DNA from: Pohlia nutans
Taxonomy: Eukaryota; Streptophyta; Bryopsida; Bryales; Mniaceae
DNA length: 64,000 nucleotides
NCBI GenBank assembly: GCA_022496805.1
Contig: CM040097.1
Coordinates: 19,210,072-19,274,071 of the forward strand
Direction: 5' to 3'
Positions 37,101-48,580 of this stretch are shown here, one piece after another. The translations under genes and the position numbers were made by a program. The notes under the pieces are model-generated. The model was not told the origin of the DNA, did not search any database, and saw only the letters and a program-made list of their open reading frames with translations. Numbering within the stretch: the stretch's first letter is position 1; every line of letters begins with the position of its first letter.

Positions 37101-37544
37101 TGAATTTATATGTTATAATCACAACCCCTTTACTATGAAGTTTCATGCACAGTGATCAAAATTTGATCTCTGTAGTGATGTGCCAAGAATCACATCCATA
37201 TTTATGTTCAAATAATTAAAATGAGATGAACAGTAGCAACTCACATATTCATACACTTGATTAGCCTTCCATTAGCAAGTTGTGTAAGCACGACTGTCTA
37301 TACTCATTGATTTTAGAATGAAAATGACATTGTAATTCAACAATTTTTTGACACTAAAGTGACAAAAACAACACCGTTTTTTTTGGTAGTGGAAACTTGA
37401 CAGGGAGCAGTGACAGAGGGTCTCACAATCAGAAGGGGAGGAAACCCACGTCGCCTGCAGTGAATCATTACTCTGAGCCCCAACCGAGCTGCTGTACAGG
37501 CATAGAATTAGTACCACGCCCAACTGGAATCTGATCACCATCAC
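25112..37544 (-). CDS. LRR receptor-like protein kinase, 19 exons, 875 residues
   Basis: Exons from the 5' end: 37,427-37,544; 36,180-36,393; 35,487-35,558; 34,520-34,594; 34,294-34,368; 33,956-34,108; 33,695-33,793; 33,259-33,327; 32,729-32,872; 31,762-31,836; 31,168-31,242; 30,536-30,694; 29,714-29,799; 28,863-29,006; 28,070-28,182; 27,193-27,403; 26,618-26,855; 25,901-26,054; 25,112-25,465. All junctions are GT-AG and in phase. Residues 1-23 are a signal peptide, about 40-80 the LRR N-terminal cap ([12 protein letters not shown]), then about eleven LRRs on phase-2 exons of 69-159 bp, a Cys-rich juxtamembrane exon (GNPYCDNS) and a transmembrane helix at about 480-504. The kinase shows LGQGAFGTV (547), VAVK Lys569, Glu585, HRD 664-666, Asn671, DFG 684-686 and APE 711-713, so all key residues of an active RD serine/threonine kinase are present. 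The kinase resembles LRR-VIII and related plant families. Ligand and pathway are unknown; expected at the plasma membrane. Confidence 0.93.
26340..26513 (-). mobile_element. TTAA-bounded short MITE, family C, in kinase intron
   Basis: Ends in GGGACGTTAGGGGTTAA and reads as the reverse complement of the 29,171-29,401 element over most of its length (GAGATCCCAATTTAGAGCTT and neighbours). The left end is diverged. It lies in the intron between exons 17 and 18. Confidence 0.65.
29171..29401 (+). mobile_element. TTAA-bounded short MITE, family C
   Basis: A 231-bp element with TTAACTCCTAAATGTCCC at the left and CAGACGTTTTGGGGTTAA at the right, imperfect inverted ends. No coding capacity. Lies in the intron between the juxtamembrane and transmembrane exons of the receptor kinase; a second copy is at about 26,340-26,513. 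Confidence 0.75.
29687..29708 (+). repeat. 22-nt G homopolymer next to a splice donor
   Basis: On the minus strand this is C22 starting four bases after the GTAA of the exon 13 donor (exon end at 29,714). Read through, it would encode polyproline and then a stop, so it is intronic. Confidence 0.95.
30953..31089. mobile_element. CACTA-like MITE in kinase intron
   Basis: A 137-bp element with CACTAGTA at each end in inverted orientation. The inverted repeats extend about 33 bp with 6 mismatches (TGTCAAATGTGAC shared). CACTA termini are typical of EnSpm/CACTA elements. The expected 3-bp target duplication is not exact (AAT versus AAG). Confidence 0.7.
31284..31708 (-). mobile_element. Family A TTAA element, truncated inverted copy
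   Basis: Starts TTAACCCCTAAACGTTC and follows the reverse complement of the 2,991-3,566 element as far as the ATTGGTGATAGC segment, where it stops. It lies in the receptor kinase intron between exons 10 and 11. Confidence 0.75.
32294..32617. mobile_element. MITE with AGAGCATSC termini in kinase intron
   Basis: About 324 bp with AGAGCATCCGCACCC at the left and GGGTTGGCATGCTCT at the right. No coding content. The termini resemble those of the larger element at 38,158-38,779. Confidence 0.55.
34740..34890 (+). repeat. Dispersed short repeat, copy 1
   Basis: GATAGATAGAAAGAAACTC, then a GTAATGACAATGAGCTAG segment, then ACAAAACTACTC-like sequence. The same order of segments occurs at about 56,000-56,150 and, in part, at 44,512-44,610. 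It may be a SINE-type family. Confidence 0.55.
35073..35205. mobile_element. CACTA-like MITE in kinase intron
   Basis: A 133-bp element with TACTAGTAGAAAGGGTGGT at the left and ACCACCTTTCTACTAGTG at the right. Same terminal motif as 30,953-31,089; the left end carries T in place of C. Confidence 0.7.
35684..35802. mobile_element. CACTA-like MITE with GTAGAAACACC termini
   Basis: CACTCGTAGAAACACCCCGC at the left and the complement GGTGTTTCTAC at the right. The right half (GCTTCTCTAGT...TGTTTCTACTA) recurs at about 26,175-26,217 as a fragment. Confidence 0.6.
35799..35998. mobile_element. CACTA-like MITE with TACACCGATTATTGC termini
   Basis: A 200-bp element with ACTACACCGATTATTGC at the left and its complement GCAATAATCGGTGTAGT at the right. 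It abuts, and shares its left edge with, the 35,684-35,802 element, so one probably inserted at the end of the other. Confidence 0.75.
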
Positions 37545-40075
37545 AGAATTGACAAACTACCAGTCAATTGAAAATTAACGCTACAGAACTAGTCAATCAA
37601 TCTGAATATCAAGGGAGCTCTCTAGACATGTGTACAAAGATTCAAGAAAAGGCGGCACACTAAGCTCAACAATTACTAAATTGCCGACTTGAATTTAGTG
37701 AGGTTATTGAGGAGCTTAATTGGCACTAGCAAAACTGTGAAGCTTGTACAATCATACCCTAATTTTCATCAGAACTCATGGAATCGATCATAAGTTTTGT
37801 GTACCGTAAGCAATGAGCTGAGTGCTTTTCACCTGGTGTTCCTTACTATACACTTTTTCCTAGATTTTTGTATGACTATTATAAAGCAGACTGTTGCGTT
37901 GACGAGACTATTTGGCCGGGTGGCGGGGCATGAGAGTTGGATATTGTGCTATTTTCATAGTTGGAGGTTTTCATTGTTGGACACCACGTGCATTCTTTGC
38001 TACAGTCTAAGCTTATCTTCCATACAGTGAAGGTGAGGAATTTCAGCCTCCTTAGACCAGGGCCACCCATGCCCTCCCAGAGTCTCACACTCAAGAAGTA
38101 GATGAAAAGTGCCAAGGGCCCTTCCAAAATGCTTCTTGACTCTGGATCCTAGCGTGTTAGAGCATGCCCAGTAGCAGGTGTTTTGGAGGGACCAACGCCA
38201 AGATTTGGTGTAGTCATCTCCACTTGCTTCGAAGTTTGGCCCAGCAACTACCCACTAACGCTAAAAAATAGTTTTTGGAGCCAAAGTTTGGAGTTCCCCC
38301 GCCATCTACAGAAGCTTTGGCGCAAGCAAATTTCTCACACCATGCAAGCATCTTTGCTCAATCAACAATTAAATAACAAGCTTGAAGATTATTCACCGGC
38401 CCGTGCTTCAAGGTCATCAAGTTACTTTCATAAAATCTTTTTCTTATAAGTTGCCTTGGTGTTCGCACGAGGAGTGTTGTTGGGCTACTTCTTGCTTAAC
38501 ATTCCTCTAAGTTAAAAATGGCCCTCAATTTAATGCTTGGTGGACATATTTGATTTGGAGCTGTTGGGCATGTTCTTAGAAATTGGGCCTTCGAATCACT
38601 ATTTAGTTGACTATATCCTCACATTCTACTTGTGATTGGTCCATTGACTATTTGATGCGCACTTTTGATATGTGAGGGGCGTGCAAGGGTGGAGGAGTGT
38701 GAGTGCAATTGCCCTTCAAATATAGATGAATAATTTCATAAAGTTAGTCCTAACGTGCATGGGTGGGAATGCTCTTAGCAAATTTGCCATAGATGTGAAG
38801 ATTCAGTAGCATGCAACATTTGTCCCTGCTTTGGCACTATAGTAGATGGTGTGGAATATTCCACACCCAATAGTACTTCATTAGTAGCTAAGTAGATAGG
38901 TGGAGGCTCAAGGTGATGAGCAGAGTGCATGAAGGAAAGGCAGTGGGCATGAAGGTTACTAAATTTTATGAGATAGCCAATTTTGACGAAGTATTCTAGA
39001 TTCCTTCATACATTTGTAGCAAATATCTATATATAGTCTAATATTGGCTAATTTCGCCATATTGGGAGAAGTCATTTGGCTAAAAAGTAATGACTAATTC
39101 CCTCAAAAATGAGTAAAATTTAGCATTGATCTTTATTTGTTTTGTAGCCACTTAGTTAAAAAATTGCACAATATATTTCACTGCTTTCATACAATGACAC
39201 TCCATAATATATGACGATATTATTGTTTCAAGCAATGCACATCGGGGTTATTTTTTTTGCACTATATAGTAGTACACCATGTAGGCAATGGAGGGTGGAC
39301 GTTCCAGATTTAAACCATTGTGACTGTGCCACAACATTGGAGTTTGGCTCCAAGAAGCCATAAAAACTCCAATGTCGTGAACACATGTGACAAATCATTT
39401 TTGTGATTAATCCATGCCTAATCCATGCTTGCCACATTGAAGGTAGGGCTTCCCAAAGAGGGATAATTGTGGGGTCATACACTCCATGGCAACTTGTCTG
39501 AAATAGATGAAGTGAAATGTATTTTTGCAAATTGGGGATAAAAAAATGAGCTCAAGGTTACATGTGGTGTTTGGTTAAACATAGTAACCTTTTCATCAGT
39601 TAATGAACGGAGTTTGTAAATACTAACACCTCTTGTTCAAAATGAATTAGAAGTTTGATGGCAAAAAACCAACATCACTATTCGTACACAACACAAGGCA
39701 AAGAAGTCACTTGTTTTTGCAAGATTCTTTTGTTCAACGTCATTTTGCCTTGTATGACATTCAAATAACATCCACATCAAAGACATGAATGTTAATGATT
39801 TTTAGCATTGAAAAGAGATGCTTCATACTTTTTTGATTCAAAGAGACTCATGCTCATGTTGTCAATAATAGAAACTTATATGTATTAGATAATTGATGAG
39901 TAGCGGTAACGACAAGTAGGTTATCATACATAACTGGTTGTTGATTTTTCAATCACAACCCTTGATCTTCATGATTCAAGGGCGTAGAATGCAAGTTGAA
40001 AGAAGACAAGGTTATGAGTTACAACTTGTGATGGTGATGGTGACGGGTTGCCAATGGGATGGAGCCATGTTAGCG
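37545..40075. other. Intergenic upstream of receptor kinase
   Basis: Holds the promoter side of the receptor kinase; no specific regulatory motif can be supported. No gene recognised. Contains the MITE at 38,158-38,779. Confidence 0.5.
38158..38779. mobile_element. MITE with AGAGCATKCCCA termini
   Basis: TAGAGCATGCCCAGTAG at the left and GGGTGGGAATGCTCTTA at the right are imperfect inverted ends of a roughly 620-bp segment without coding capacity. Related termini occur at 32,294-32,617. Confidence 0.5.
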
Positions 40076-40886
40076 TTAACCCTTTAGTGCCTAGCAAACC
40101 ATATTATGGTCACTACAACGTCCGAAATGCAAATAGCAGAGAATCCGTGAAGAATTGGAACTTCAATTTTGAAGTTCAGATTTGCGCACATACATTACGC
40201 ACCTTCCAGAAAAAGAAATTTTCAATTTGGAATTTTACAACTATCAAAATACCTATCAACAGAACGCAAAAATACTGCAAATACTTGAAAATACAGTAAA
40301 TACTTACAAATACAACATATGTATTGTGTAGTATTTCTTGTGTTTGGAAGTTTGTTATCTTGTTTTATTTTTTTGGACTGTGTTCTCTTCTTCATCTTCC
40401 ATTAGTGTGTGTAATCCGATCTTGACTAATGTACCCACTCCTGTCAATTTTCAACGTATAAAATTTTGTCCTAAACCGTACATGGACAAGTCACTTTCAC
40501 TTATAAATCTCACAATAATTATGTGTGAGTCTATTTTTGATATGAAAGATTGCAACGGAGAGGTGTTGACATAGGGCATAGCTGAATTTCTTTGCTTTTA
40601 TTTTTGAAAATTTACCTCAAATTCTATTTAACTTTGAAGTCACACACCCCCCAAAATCTCATTTTTGAGCGTGCATTATATAGTTCAAATACATACTATA
40701 ATCTTCCAATCCCACCATTGGATGATTCTCAAATTTTAATAAAATGTGTGCTCTCCAGTTGAGAATAGAATTGTGCAGCTACTTTCTAATTTAATCCATT
40801 ATATTTCTGGTAGTCTCAATCACAGTGGAAAAATCCACTGAAATCCAGTGCTCCCAGCTACAGTACCCTGGGCACTAAAGGGTTAA
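40076..40886. mobile_element. TTAA-bounded non-autonomous element, family D
   Basis: An 811-bp element with TTAACCCTTTAGTGCC at the left and GGCACTAAAGGGTTAA at the right: a perfect 16-bp inverted repeat including TTAA. No open frame over about 85 codons and no domain. Confidence 0.8.
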
Positions 40887-41215
40887 AAAGGCAACAACCG
40901 GTTATGTTTTGAGTTCGAACATTGAGAGGTCCGAGACAAGAATCTCCTCATATTGATGGTCTTGACATTCTAACATTGGAAGCACTTACCTAACTCAATT
41001 ACTGTGAAACTTCCTAATGAGTTACGTGAGTTGAAAATTGTCCACCTATTCCCTACTGAGGTGGGTGACAACTTCCACTCAACTACTGCGAAACTTACAC
41101 GTGAGTTACATGAATTGAAAATTCCCTACTGAGGTGGGTGACAACTTCCAATATCCGTCAGTTGCTGAGTCCCTTCAGAATCTCTATAGATTTTACGGAA
41201 ATCTTGCATTTCATA

Positions 41216-41768
41216 TTAACCCTTGAGCGTTCACATCACAATTACCTGGTCAAACCTTATCAATGCCTCACATTTTAAAGCATATCATATTTTTTTTTCT
41301 GGGTATTTTATAAGTTATTGTTAAACCCATATACCTTGATTTTTTCATAATTATTTAAATAAAAATGAAATTTATAAATCTTTTCAAACTTTTTTTTCTT
41401 TTAAAAATTATAGCAATTACAAAAATTCTTAAAATAGTATGAATTTTGAGGGAAAATATAAATAATGGTGAACAACAAGGTGTGGGAGTCATGCTTCTTG
41501 AGCTTGTATAAATATAAATTCGATAGAAGAACTTTTTCTGAAGTGTATATTGGAAATTTAGGGTTTTGAACTTTGAAGTACTGTGAAAAAACGCAATTTT
41601 AACAATTTTGAAGAATGGTAAATTGGACTAGAAAGTAGAAGACAACCCAAACTCTTTTTTTAGTTGGGATTGTTTTCATTTGAAATTAGGAACTAGCTAA
41701 AAAGCAGCATTTGACTAAAAATCGACCAAACATGGCTCCATAAGACTCCTTGCACGCTTAGGGATTAA
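41216..41768. mobile_element. TTAA-bounded non-autonomous element, family B-like
   Basis: A 553-bp element with TTAACCCTTGAGCGTTCAC at the left and TTGCACGCTTAGGGATTAA at the right. The terminal pattern TTAA-CCC-TWA-GCGT matches the other TTAA elements. AT-rich, no coding content. Confidence 0.7.
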
Positions 41769-42828
41769 AGTCGATTGGTTGAATTAATTATGTGTGTCAT
41801 GAACTCTAGTCTTTGTACAAAAAAGCTAGACCAAAAAATGCATCATACAACTCTAATATACAAACTAAACGCATTGTCCTATTCAACAAATATTTCAAAT
41901 GCAAAGGCATGCTCCCAAGAGATCATTTTTTGGTCGCTACCCATTTTTAACAGCCTGCCCAGAACAAAAAAATAAGTATTTGAAATAAAAAAAGATATTT
42001 AAAGTACTACATCAAGTCTACTTTCCAACGCAATTTGAATTATGTCATTCCAAGTTATACTCCACCAAGGAGAATTTTTCAAAGCGGATCACCTCGACAT
42101 TGTCCTAGTGTTATAAAATTTTCTATTTAGGGAAAGTAATGATGTTTCCTCCATCATTTCTTTTGTTTTTTTTAATTTTACAATAGATAAACCAACTTTA
42201 ACTAATCATGCTAAATTTTAAACTCTAAAAGTGAAAATTATAATTTATACAATTGTACAAAATTCAATGCTTTTAAATTCATTAAAAAAACATCTAAATT
42301 TTTTTTTTGGAAGTTTGACTGTATGGATAATTTGTAGAGATGATGCCCTACACTTTGTTTGTTGAACCAAACTTCATTAAACATATGGAAGGCACATATT
42401 ATAACACATCTATGTTTTGTCCAATACCCCTTGGGATTTTAGGAGTTAAGATGTAACTATAGTTCATGTTGCAACCTATGCACTCTCTACAATGGCCAAT
42501 GCAATCCCATGCTCTCAATTCCAACAAAATATTCAGATATTGTGAGAACCAACATCATTTGCATGTTTGTCAAATTGTGAATATTTTAAATTCTATAAAT
42601 GTCAATTTCCTTCAATTTTTGTGTACACAATCTAAAATGATGTATACCAGCATGCCAAGGTACAAATTTTTTTTGAAGCTCTAAGAAAAAACTGACAAAA
42701 TTTAAAATAATTCTGAATTATGGTACACAAAACCAAGTTAAAGACATGACTAACTTTGAAATTCATTTTCTTTCAAATCACAATTGGGTTTTTCTTTAAA
42801 CTTCCATAGTAATGTGTTATATGTTGCA

Positions 42829-43146
42829 TACATCAATAAACTTAAAAAGGGTCATTTTGATGTCAAAATGACATCAGAATGACATATGTCACGGTGATAC
42901 ATGTAGAGATTAGTGCCATTTTGATGTCAAAATGATGTGAGCTTAACATGCCCCAAGTCAAAATGATGTAAAATTAACATGAAAATGATACATATTAACC
43001 TTACATTAGAATGATCTATACGACAATGATGTGAAGCTTACATCAAATTAACATCAAAATAGCACTAATCCCTACATCACCATGGCATATGTCATTTTGA
43101 TGCTATTTTGACATCAAAATGACTCTTCTTAAGTTTATTGATGTAC
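42829..43146. mobile_element. Palindromic foldback element, about 318 bp
   Basis: Begins ACATCAATAAACTTAA and ends TTAAGTTTATTGATGT. The inverted arms extend roughly 110 bp each with scattered mismatches and contain many copies of the short motif CATTTTGATGTCAAAATGA, itself palindromic. No coding capacity. Confidence 0.8.
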
Positions 43147-43267
43147 TACAACTTTCACATATCTACTTTTGAACTTTGCCCACTAATACTCATAGTATGG
43201 TTGTTTGAATGGAAAAGTTTCAAATTAATACTCAGTTTTGTTCGTCATTGTATCTAAAAGTGATAAC

Positions 43268-43856
43268 TTAATCCCTAAATGCCTACAACCCTTCCCAAAT
43301 TGGGCAGCTTTGCAAAGATGCATTACAAAATGCAATGAAGTGGGATATTTTGAACTTGATGTGTGAATAAAAGTTGTACATTATGAATTTTAGATTCTAT
43401 TCATACGGTTAAATCTATGATTGCAATCACCAATATTTTATATAAAATTTGAAACTTAAAATTTAAATTTCTTTTGTAATTCAATTATGAATAAGATATT
43501 GGCAATCTATGAATAAGATTTGTTGTGATGGGTTGAAATGTAATACTCTAAGTGTAGTGGTTTTTGGAGAGTTTTTGGTTGATTAATTTTATGAGTTGTC
43601 TTTTTCAAGAGCACTTTTGAACACTTTTGAACTAAGATCTTAGAAATTTTGGTTGAATCACTTCAACATGAAATAAAGCATAGAAAAATCACAAATCATC
43701 CCCTTTCAAATCGGATCTTACATGCAAGAAGCTAACTTCGCATAAAATTTTAGTAAAAAATTCACAGTCACTACAAAAAGTGCATGACGGATGAGAAAAC
43801 GTGGATGAAATATGTACATCGTTTAAAAAATAGACACTAAAGCAGTTAAGGGTTAA
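43268..43856 (+). mobile_element. TTAA-bounded element, family A, full length
   Basis: A 589-bp element, TTAATCCCTAAATGCC to AGCAGTTAAGGGGTTAA, closely matching 2,991-3,566 throughout in the same orientation. The two copies sit 40 kb apart, so the family is dispersed. Confidence 0.85.
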
Positions 43857-43859
43857 GCT

Positions 43860-45120
43860 GCCTAGACTATTTCTCGACCACCCATTGATAGGGAGATAAC
43901 TTTCTTTATATTGGAAGTTTGTTTTTGCGAGGCATGAAAATTTTTTCTCAACTATTTCCCAAAATTGAAAATAGTACAATTCTTGAAAGTGGGAAATACT
44001 TCATGACCCACTTTGATCAATAGGCTCTTCCATATCCAACGTATGTGGTACTAATTTCCATTCATGACAATACCCGAGGACAATACTCAAAGCCGATCAC
44101 TAATATCCTCTTAAGGATTCTCAATGCTCGAATACTATTGGCATGTTGCTTCTTTGTGAATAGTGCAATTTATCAGTTTTAGATCAAATGATGGGTAGTT
44201 GTGTCAAGAATCTAACGATTGTTTTTGTGGCACTGATTAGTTGAAGGTTCTTCTACCTTAGAGTTAACCAAAAATAGAGTCTCAAAGTGGAAACTCTTGT
44301 TGAAACTAGTCTATTGTGAGTTGGAGAATAATCTAAAGCAAGGCCTTACACCGTCGTAGAGAATGGAACTTGTGACCTATCTAACGTAGAAGAGAGTTCC
44401 CTCGCGTTCCCCCAAGCCTAAGAGACTAAGAGAGCCAGCCAAAGGACTATTCATGAGCAATGCTTGACACACACACACACATACACACAAACGTGTTTGT
44501 TTGACCCACTTATGGTACAATGTCCACCAGACAAAGAACTAGTGGTGTGGGACTACTCCCCTTTTTGAAGGTAGACACTATAGTAACCAATAATCAAGTA
44601 ACAAAGATAACCCAAAACCTGCAACTAGATAAGAAAAGAACCTTTTTTTCCTTGGAAAACATTTTAGGCGAGGTGACTCGTTGCATAAGGTGTCTATTTG
44701 ATCAGTAAGTTATGTGATATGTATGGCTTAGTACTGCTAAGTGAGTTATCACATGTAAGAAAGTTCTAGCAACCAACTAGCTCCTACCCTAGAATGTGAG
44801 ACGAGTGCTTTCATTATGCTAACAAAATACAGTCATCTTAACCACTAGTTTTTGTCTATGGTTTTCAAGGTGGGTCTAGTTTTCGCTACCTTGCTACAAT
44901 ATTCCAAGATGCGTATCACTCTACCAACATAAAATAAATAAATAAAAAGATTGGCTGGCATATTGAACATGCCTTTAAGATTCCATATGCGCTTTAACCC
45001 CTAAATGAACAATGAGCCCATATCAGGCCTCATTTTTTTTCTTAGTAGATTTGAATAAGTCCCACATGGACTTCCTTTCCTAAATTTCAAATATTTAAAG
45101 TGTCGGTGGAAATTAAACCA
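43860..45120. other. Intergenic with fragments of repeats
   Basis: No gene. Contains a short CA microsatellite (about 44,470-44,491), a partial copy of the dispersed repeat at 44,512-44,610, and an orphan TTAACCCCTAAATGAAC terminus at 44,994. Confidence 0.5.
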
Positions 45121-45127
45121 ATTATAT

Positions 45128-46720
45128 TTGAAAATTCAAATATTACAAAGTAATAATGGAAGTGAATATGATTATATATATATATATCACAACAATTTCA
45201 ATTTTTTTTGTGAACAACATAGCATTGTTCAACAATTTACCATACCTTATTCATTAAGTCAAAACGGCGTTTCTCAAGGTAAAATGTGCACATTATTAGA
45301 GAGTGCTTGGTCTATGTTAAAGTCATCTAACCTTTCTAAGAAGTTTTAGGCTAAGGCCATTACCACCGCATGCTATGTTCAAAACTAAAGTTTTACCTCC
45401 TCTTTGAATAATTTCACACCATTTGAAAAGTGGACAAGGTCTAAACCTATATTGACTCATCTTTGCATATTTGGTTGTTCAACGTATGGACATATCTCTA
45501 TGAAAAAAATAACAAAGTGGGATTTAAAATTAAACAAGTGCCTATTTATTGGGTATGGCAAATTAAATGGCATTAAAGGTTATAAGTCTACTTCAGAACG
45601 AACATTCTTGTAAAATTACAATTAGCCAAACTGTAATTTTCCATAAAGATGTCTTATCACCATCTTCAAACCCTGATAATAGTAAATGTCTACACCTCAA
45701 ATATCCTATGATTTCTTTGAAAGTCCTTTGCAGATTCAACTTATTATATGTACTGTACCTCAGTCTAATGTCTTGATCCAACACAACAACCTATCTCGTC
45801 CACTCCACTTCAAACAGTGCTTGGTACACCAAACAAAAAATTAATGAACCAAATCCTTCATCTCCTTCTAACTCAAACTTCCCTCGTTCGTCCTCCCCTA
45901 TTTTGATACTGCACATGATTTTCTGTATCACAATATAGAACTTACCACCCTTCTAATTCTCCTATGTTACATAGACTGGTTGTACTCATTTACAACCTCT
46001 CTTTGTGAGAATGTCTACACAAGAAAATAAAGGAACATCGAAATCTACTAAATTCCATGATTCTGGTTTGTATACTTATGCATTTATGGCTCAAATAACA
46101 AAGCCTCAAAGACTTCAAGAAGCCTTGGAAGGTGTTCATAAATTAATTTGGCAACAAGTTATGAAATCTGAGTATGATTCCTGGTACTAAAGAATCAAAC
46201 TTGGATAGTAGTGAATCTTCCGCCTCATACCTCTTTTATTAGTAATAAGTGGATTTTTCGTAGAGAGTAAATTCTAATAGAAGTCTATCTCGCTACAAGG
46301 CCCAGTTTGTTGCTAGGAGATTTGCCCAACGAGAAGGTTTGGTATGTCTTGAAACCTTTTCTCTGATAATTAATTTTTTTTCATTCCATGTATTATTAGC
46401 GTTGACTACTATTAATGATAGTTTTATTCACCAAATGGATGATCATTACTACAACTTTTTTCTATGGTGAATTAAAAGAAGATATATACATTGACCAATC
46501 CAAAGGCTTTTTTATCCAAGGCATCAAAGGAAAATTATGTCATCTTTTAAAATCTTTATACGACCTTAAACAAACCCGAAGTGTATGGTAAAAATGAAAT
46601 AAAAATCATTTATCATAAAACGGTTATCTTGAAATGCATTTCTAATACAAAGCAAATGTTAAAAGACTTGAATCATTCATCATTCTCATCGGCTTATACA
46701 ATATTTGTGATTTAGTATTA
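45128..46720 (+). pseudogene. Decayed Copia pol, integrase to reverse transcriptase
   Basis: Broken plus-strand pieces in the correct Copia order: integrase core (QSNNGSEYD, then VQQFTIPYSLSQNGV) at 45,128-45,349; the integrase C-terminal segment (TPFEKWTRSKP, HLCIFGCSTYGH, KCLFIGYG) at 45,404-45,590; and reverse transcriptase (NKWIFRRE, GELKEDIYIDQS, CHLLKSLYDLKQT) at about 46,230-46,590. There are many stops and frameshifts, and no LTR assignment is possible. An old insertion. Confidence 0.85.
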
Positions 46721-47197
46721 ATTTCCAATGATTTACAATCATGTTCTTCTTGCTCTATGACTAATAATCTGGAATTATCTATATTTTGGGTGTTCAAGTT
46801 ATTTGGAATCACATTAGTGTGTTTTCACGCTAGGGTGTACCGAAATATCAAATATGTAGTTACAGCTTGGGATTTCTATTTTTTTTTTGTTTTCAAAATA
46901 TTTTAGAATCTATTTTAAAAAATAAATTTTACATAATGGGCTTCATAAATCTATAAAAAAATGTCAAACTTTTGATATAAATGATTTCAAGATACTAATG
47001 ATAGCATTTACTTCTAAATGTGTAATGTTATTTGGTTGTTACAGGCTAAAACAAATGTATAATATGTATAAAGATTTCAAAAATAATATAAAATACTCTA
47101 TATAATCCCAAAGATTTTGAAAATATTCCATTTAAAATATATTTAAATATTTTCCGTAATTATTTGATACAAATAATGATGCAGTAATGGCCCGAAA

Positions 47198-47430
47198 GTG
47201 GCAAATGTTTTACAACATTACAATTTTTTTACCAACCCATACACCCCAACCGTGAAAACATCCACTAAAAAAGAATTACATCTATCCCAAGCCAAATATC
47301 TTAATGATATATCACTTAAATTTAATATGGCCTCATATAAATCAGAAAACTCCCCAATTGAAGATGGACTCAAGTATTCTAAATTGCAGTTCAGCTTAAG
47401 TGTGGTGGTTTTACTAAGAGGGCAATGGCC
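47198..47430 (+). pseudogene. Decayed Copia reverse transcriptase C-terminal piece
   Basis: The frame contains ELHLSQAKYLNDISLKFNMA followed by NSPIEDGLKYSK, which matches the Copia segment after the YVDD site (QxKYvxdlLkrFgM...TPle...L). It continues the relic of 45,128-46,720 and is cut at about 47,430 where a repeat-flanked insertion begins. Confidence 0.7.
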
Positions 47431-47989
47431 TTATATGGATACCCCAAAAAGCCCTTTGATCTCTAAAATCAACCCCTATGGCAACTTTGAATGAGTCCCT
47501 GTTTAAAACAAAATAAAAAATGAATTGACCGGATATGGTTTTGATTTCCTACACTCATGTAGTACACAAAAAGAAATTCACGAAAAATTTGAAGAGGTTT
47601 AAAGATATTAAAAGAGACATTTTGTACAAAAATCAGAATTTGTCCTAGCTGCTCAAAATAATCCAAAATATTTGTTTAAAATATCCAATGACGTCATTTT
47701 GGTACCAGTTTTTGATATGAAGTACATCTAGATATGTGCTATTTGAAATGATTAATTTGAACGATTAAATATATTATTTATTTTGTACTACGATGCTTGC
47801 AAATGCTAATTTTTGACAATTTTTTTCACAAAGCATAAATACATGAAAATCAATTTATTCAATTGAAAATTTGGACTTGAATTAAAGTGTTTCATGTCGT
47901 CTTGGTGTGGATATGATCATTTAATAGGTCAAATATATATATAAATATATATATTTTGGGCTACCCAAAAATTTCGGGCAGCCAATTTA

Positions 47990-48115
47990 ACTATTTTTGG
48001 CTGCCCAAATATTTCTGGGCAGCCACATGAACTACCCATGGTTGCCCACTAGGTTTGAGCCCGAGATTTCATGCCCAATAGCACGTGTCTCTAACCACCT
48101 AACCACCACTAAATT
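47990..48115 (-). repeat. Possible tRNA-like SINE head
   Basis: On the minus strand GGTGGTTAGGTGGTTAGAG (A-box-like) is followed about 35 nt later by CTCGGGCTCAAACC (B-box-like). It does not fold into a convincing tRNA by eye and the anticodon is unclear, so a tRNA-derived SINE fragment is the most I can suggest. Confidence 0.25.
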
Positions 48116-48174
48116 TCAATGTACAAAACACTATTTTTTTTTCTTAATTATCCATTTACAAGTCGGTGTTTTTT

Positions 48175-48580
48175 AAACTCAACAAACTTCAGCTGCCATT
48201 TTAGCATAGTAGGTTAACCTTTTTCAAAAAACTTTGAACTAAAAAAAGTTGATAAATGAAGCTAACTTTCACCTCCAAAAAATCCGTTTGAGATTTTGAG
48301 TTCCCAATCAAAAGTTATAGACAACATTCAGAGAGGATCTTTGAAAATGTCAATGTAAATGTCTCTTCCAACCCCTCTCTGAACTTTATCCATAACTTTT
48401 GATAGGAGACTTAAAATCTCAACCAGTTTTTTGTTTTCTTTTTTTTGAAACAAAAAAATCTCAAACAGATTTTTGGACATGAGAGTTAACTTCATTTCCC
48501 AATTTTTTGTATTTCAAAGTTTTTTGAAAAAAGATACTCTTCTATGCCAAAATGGCCGCCAAAGTATGCTGAGTTTAATC
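48175..48580. mobile_element. Foldback element inside the 3.3-kb insertion
   Basis: Inverted arms of about 150-190 bp: AAACTCAACAAAC...TGCCATTTTAGCATAG at the left mirrors CTATGCCAAAATGGCCGCC...GCTGAGTTTA at the right, and inner segments mirror each other around 48,340 (CAGAGAGG with CCTCTCTG; AAAAGTTATAG with CATAACTTTTGAT). Confidence 0.7.
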
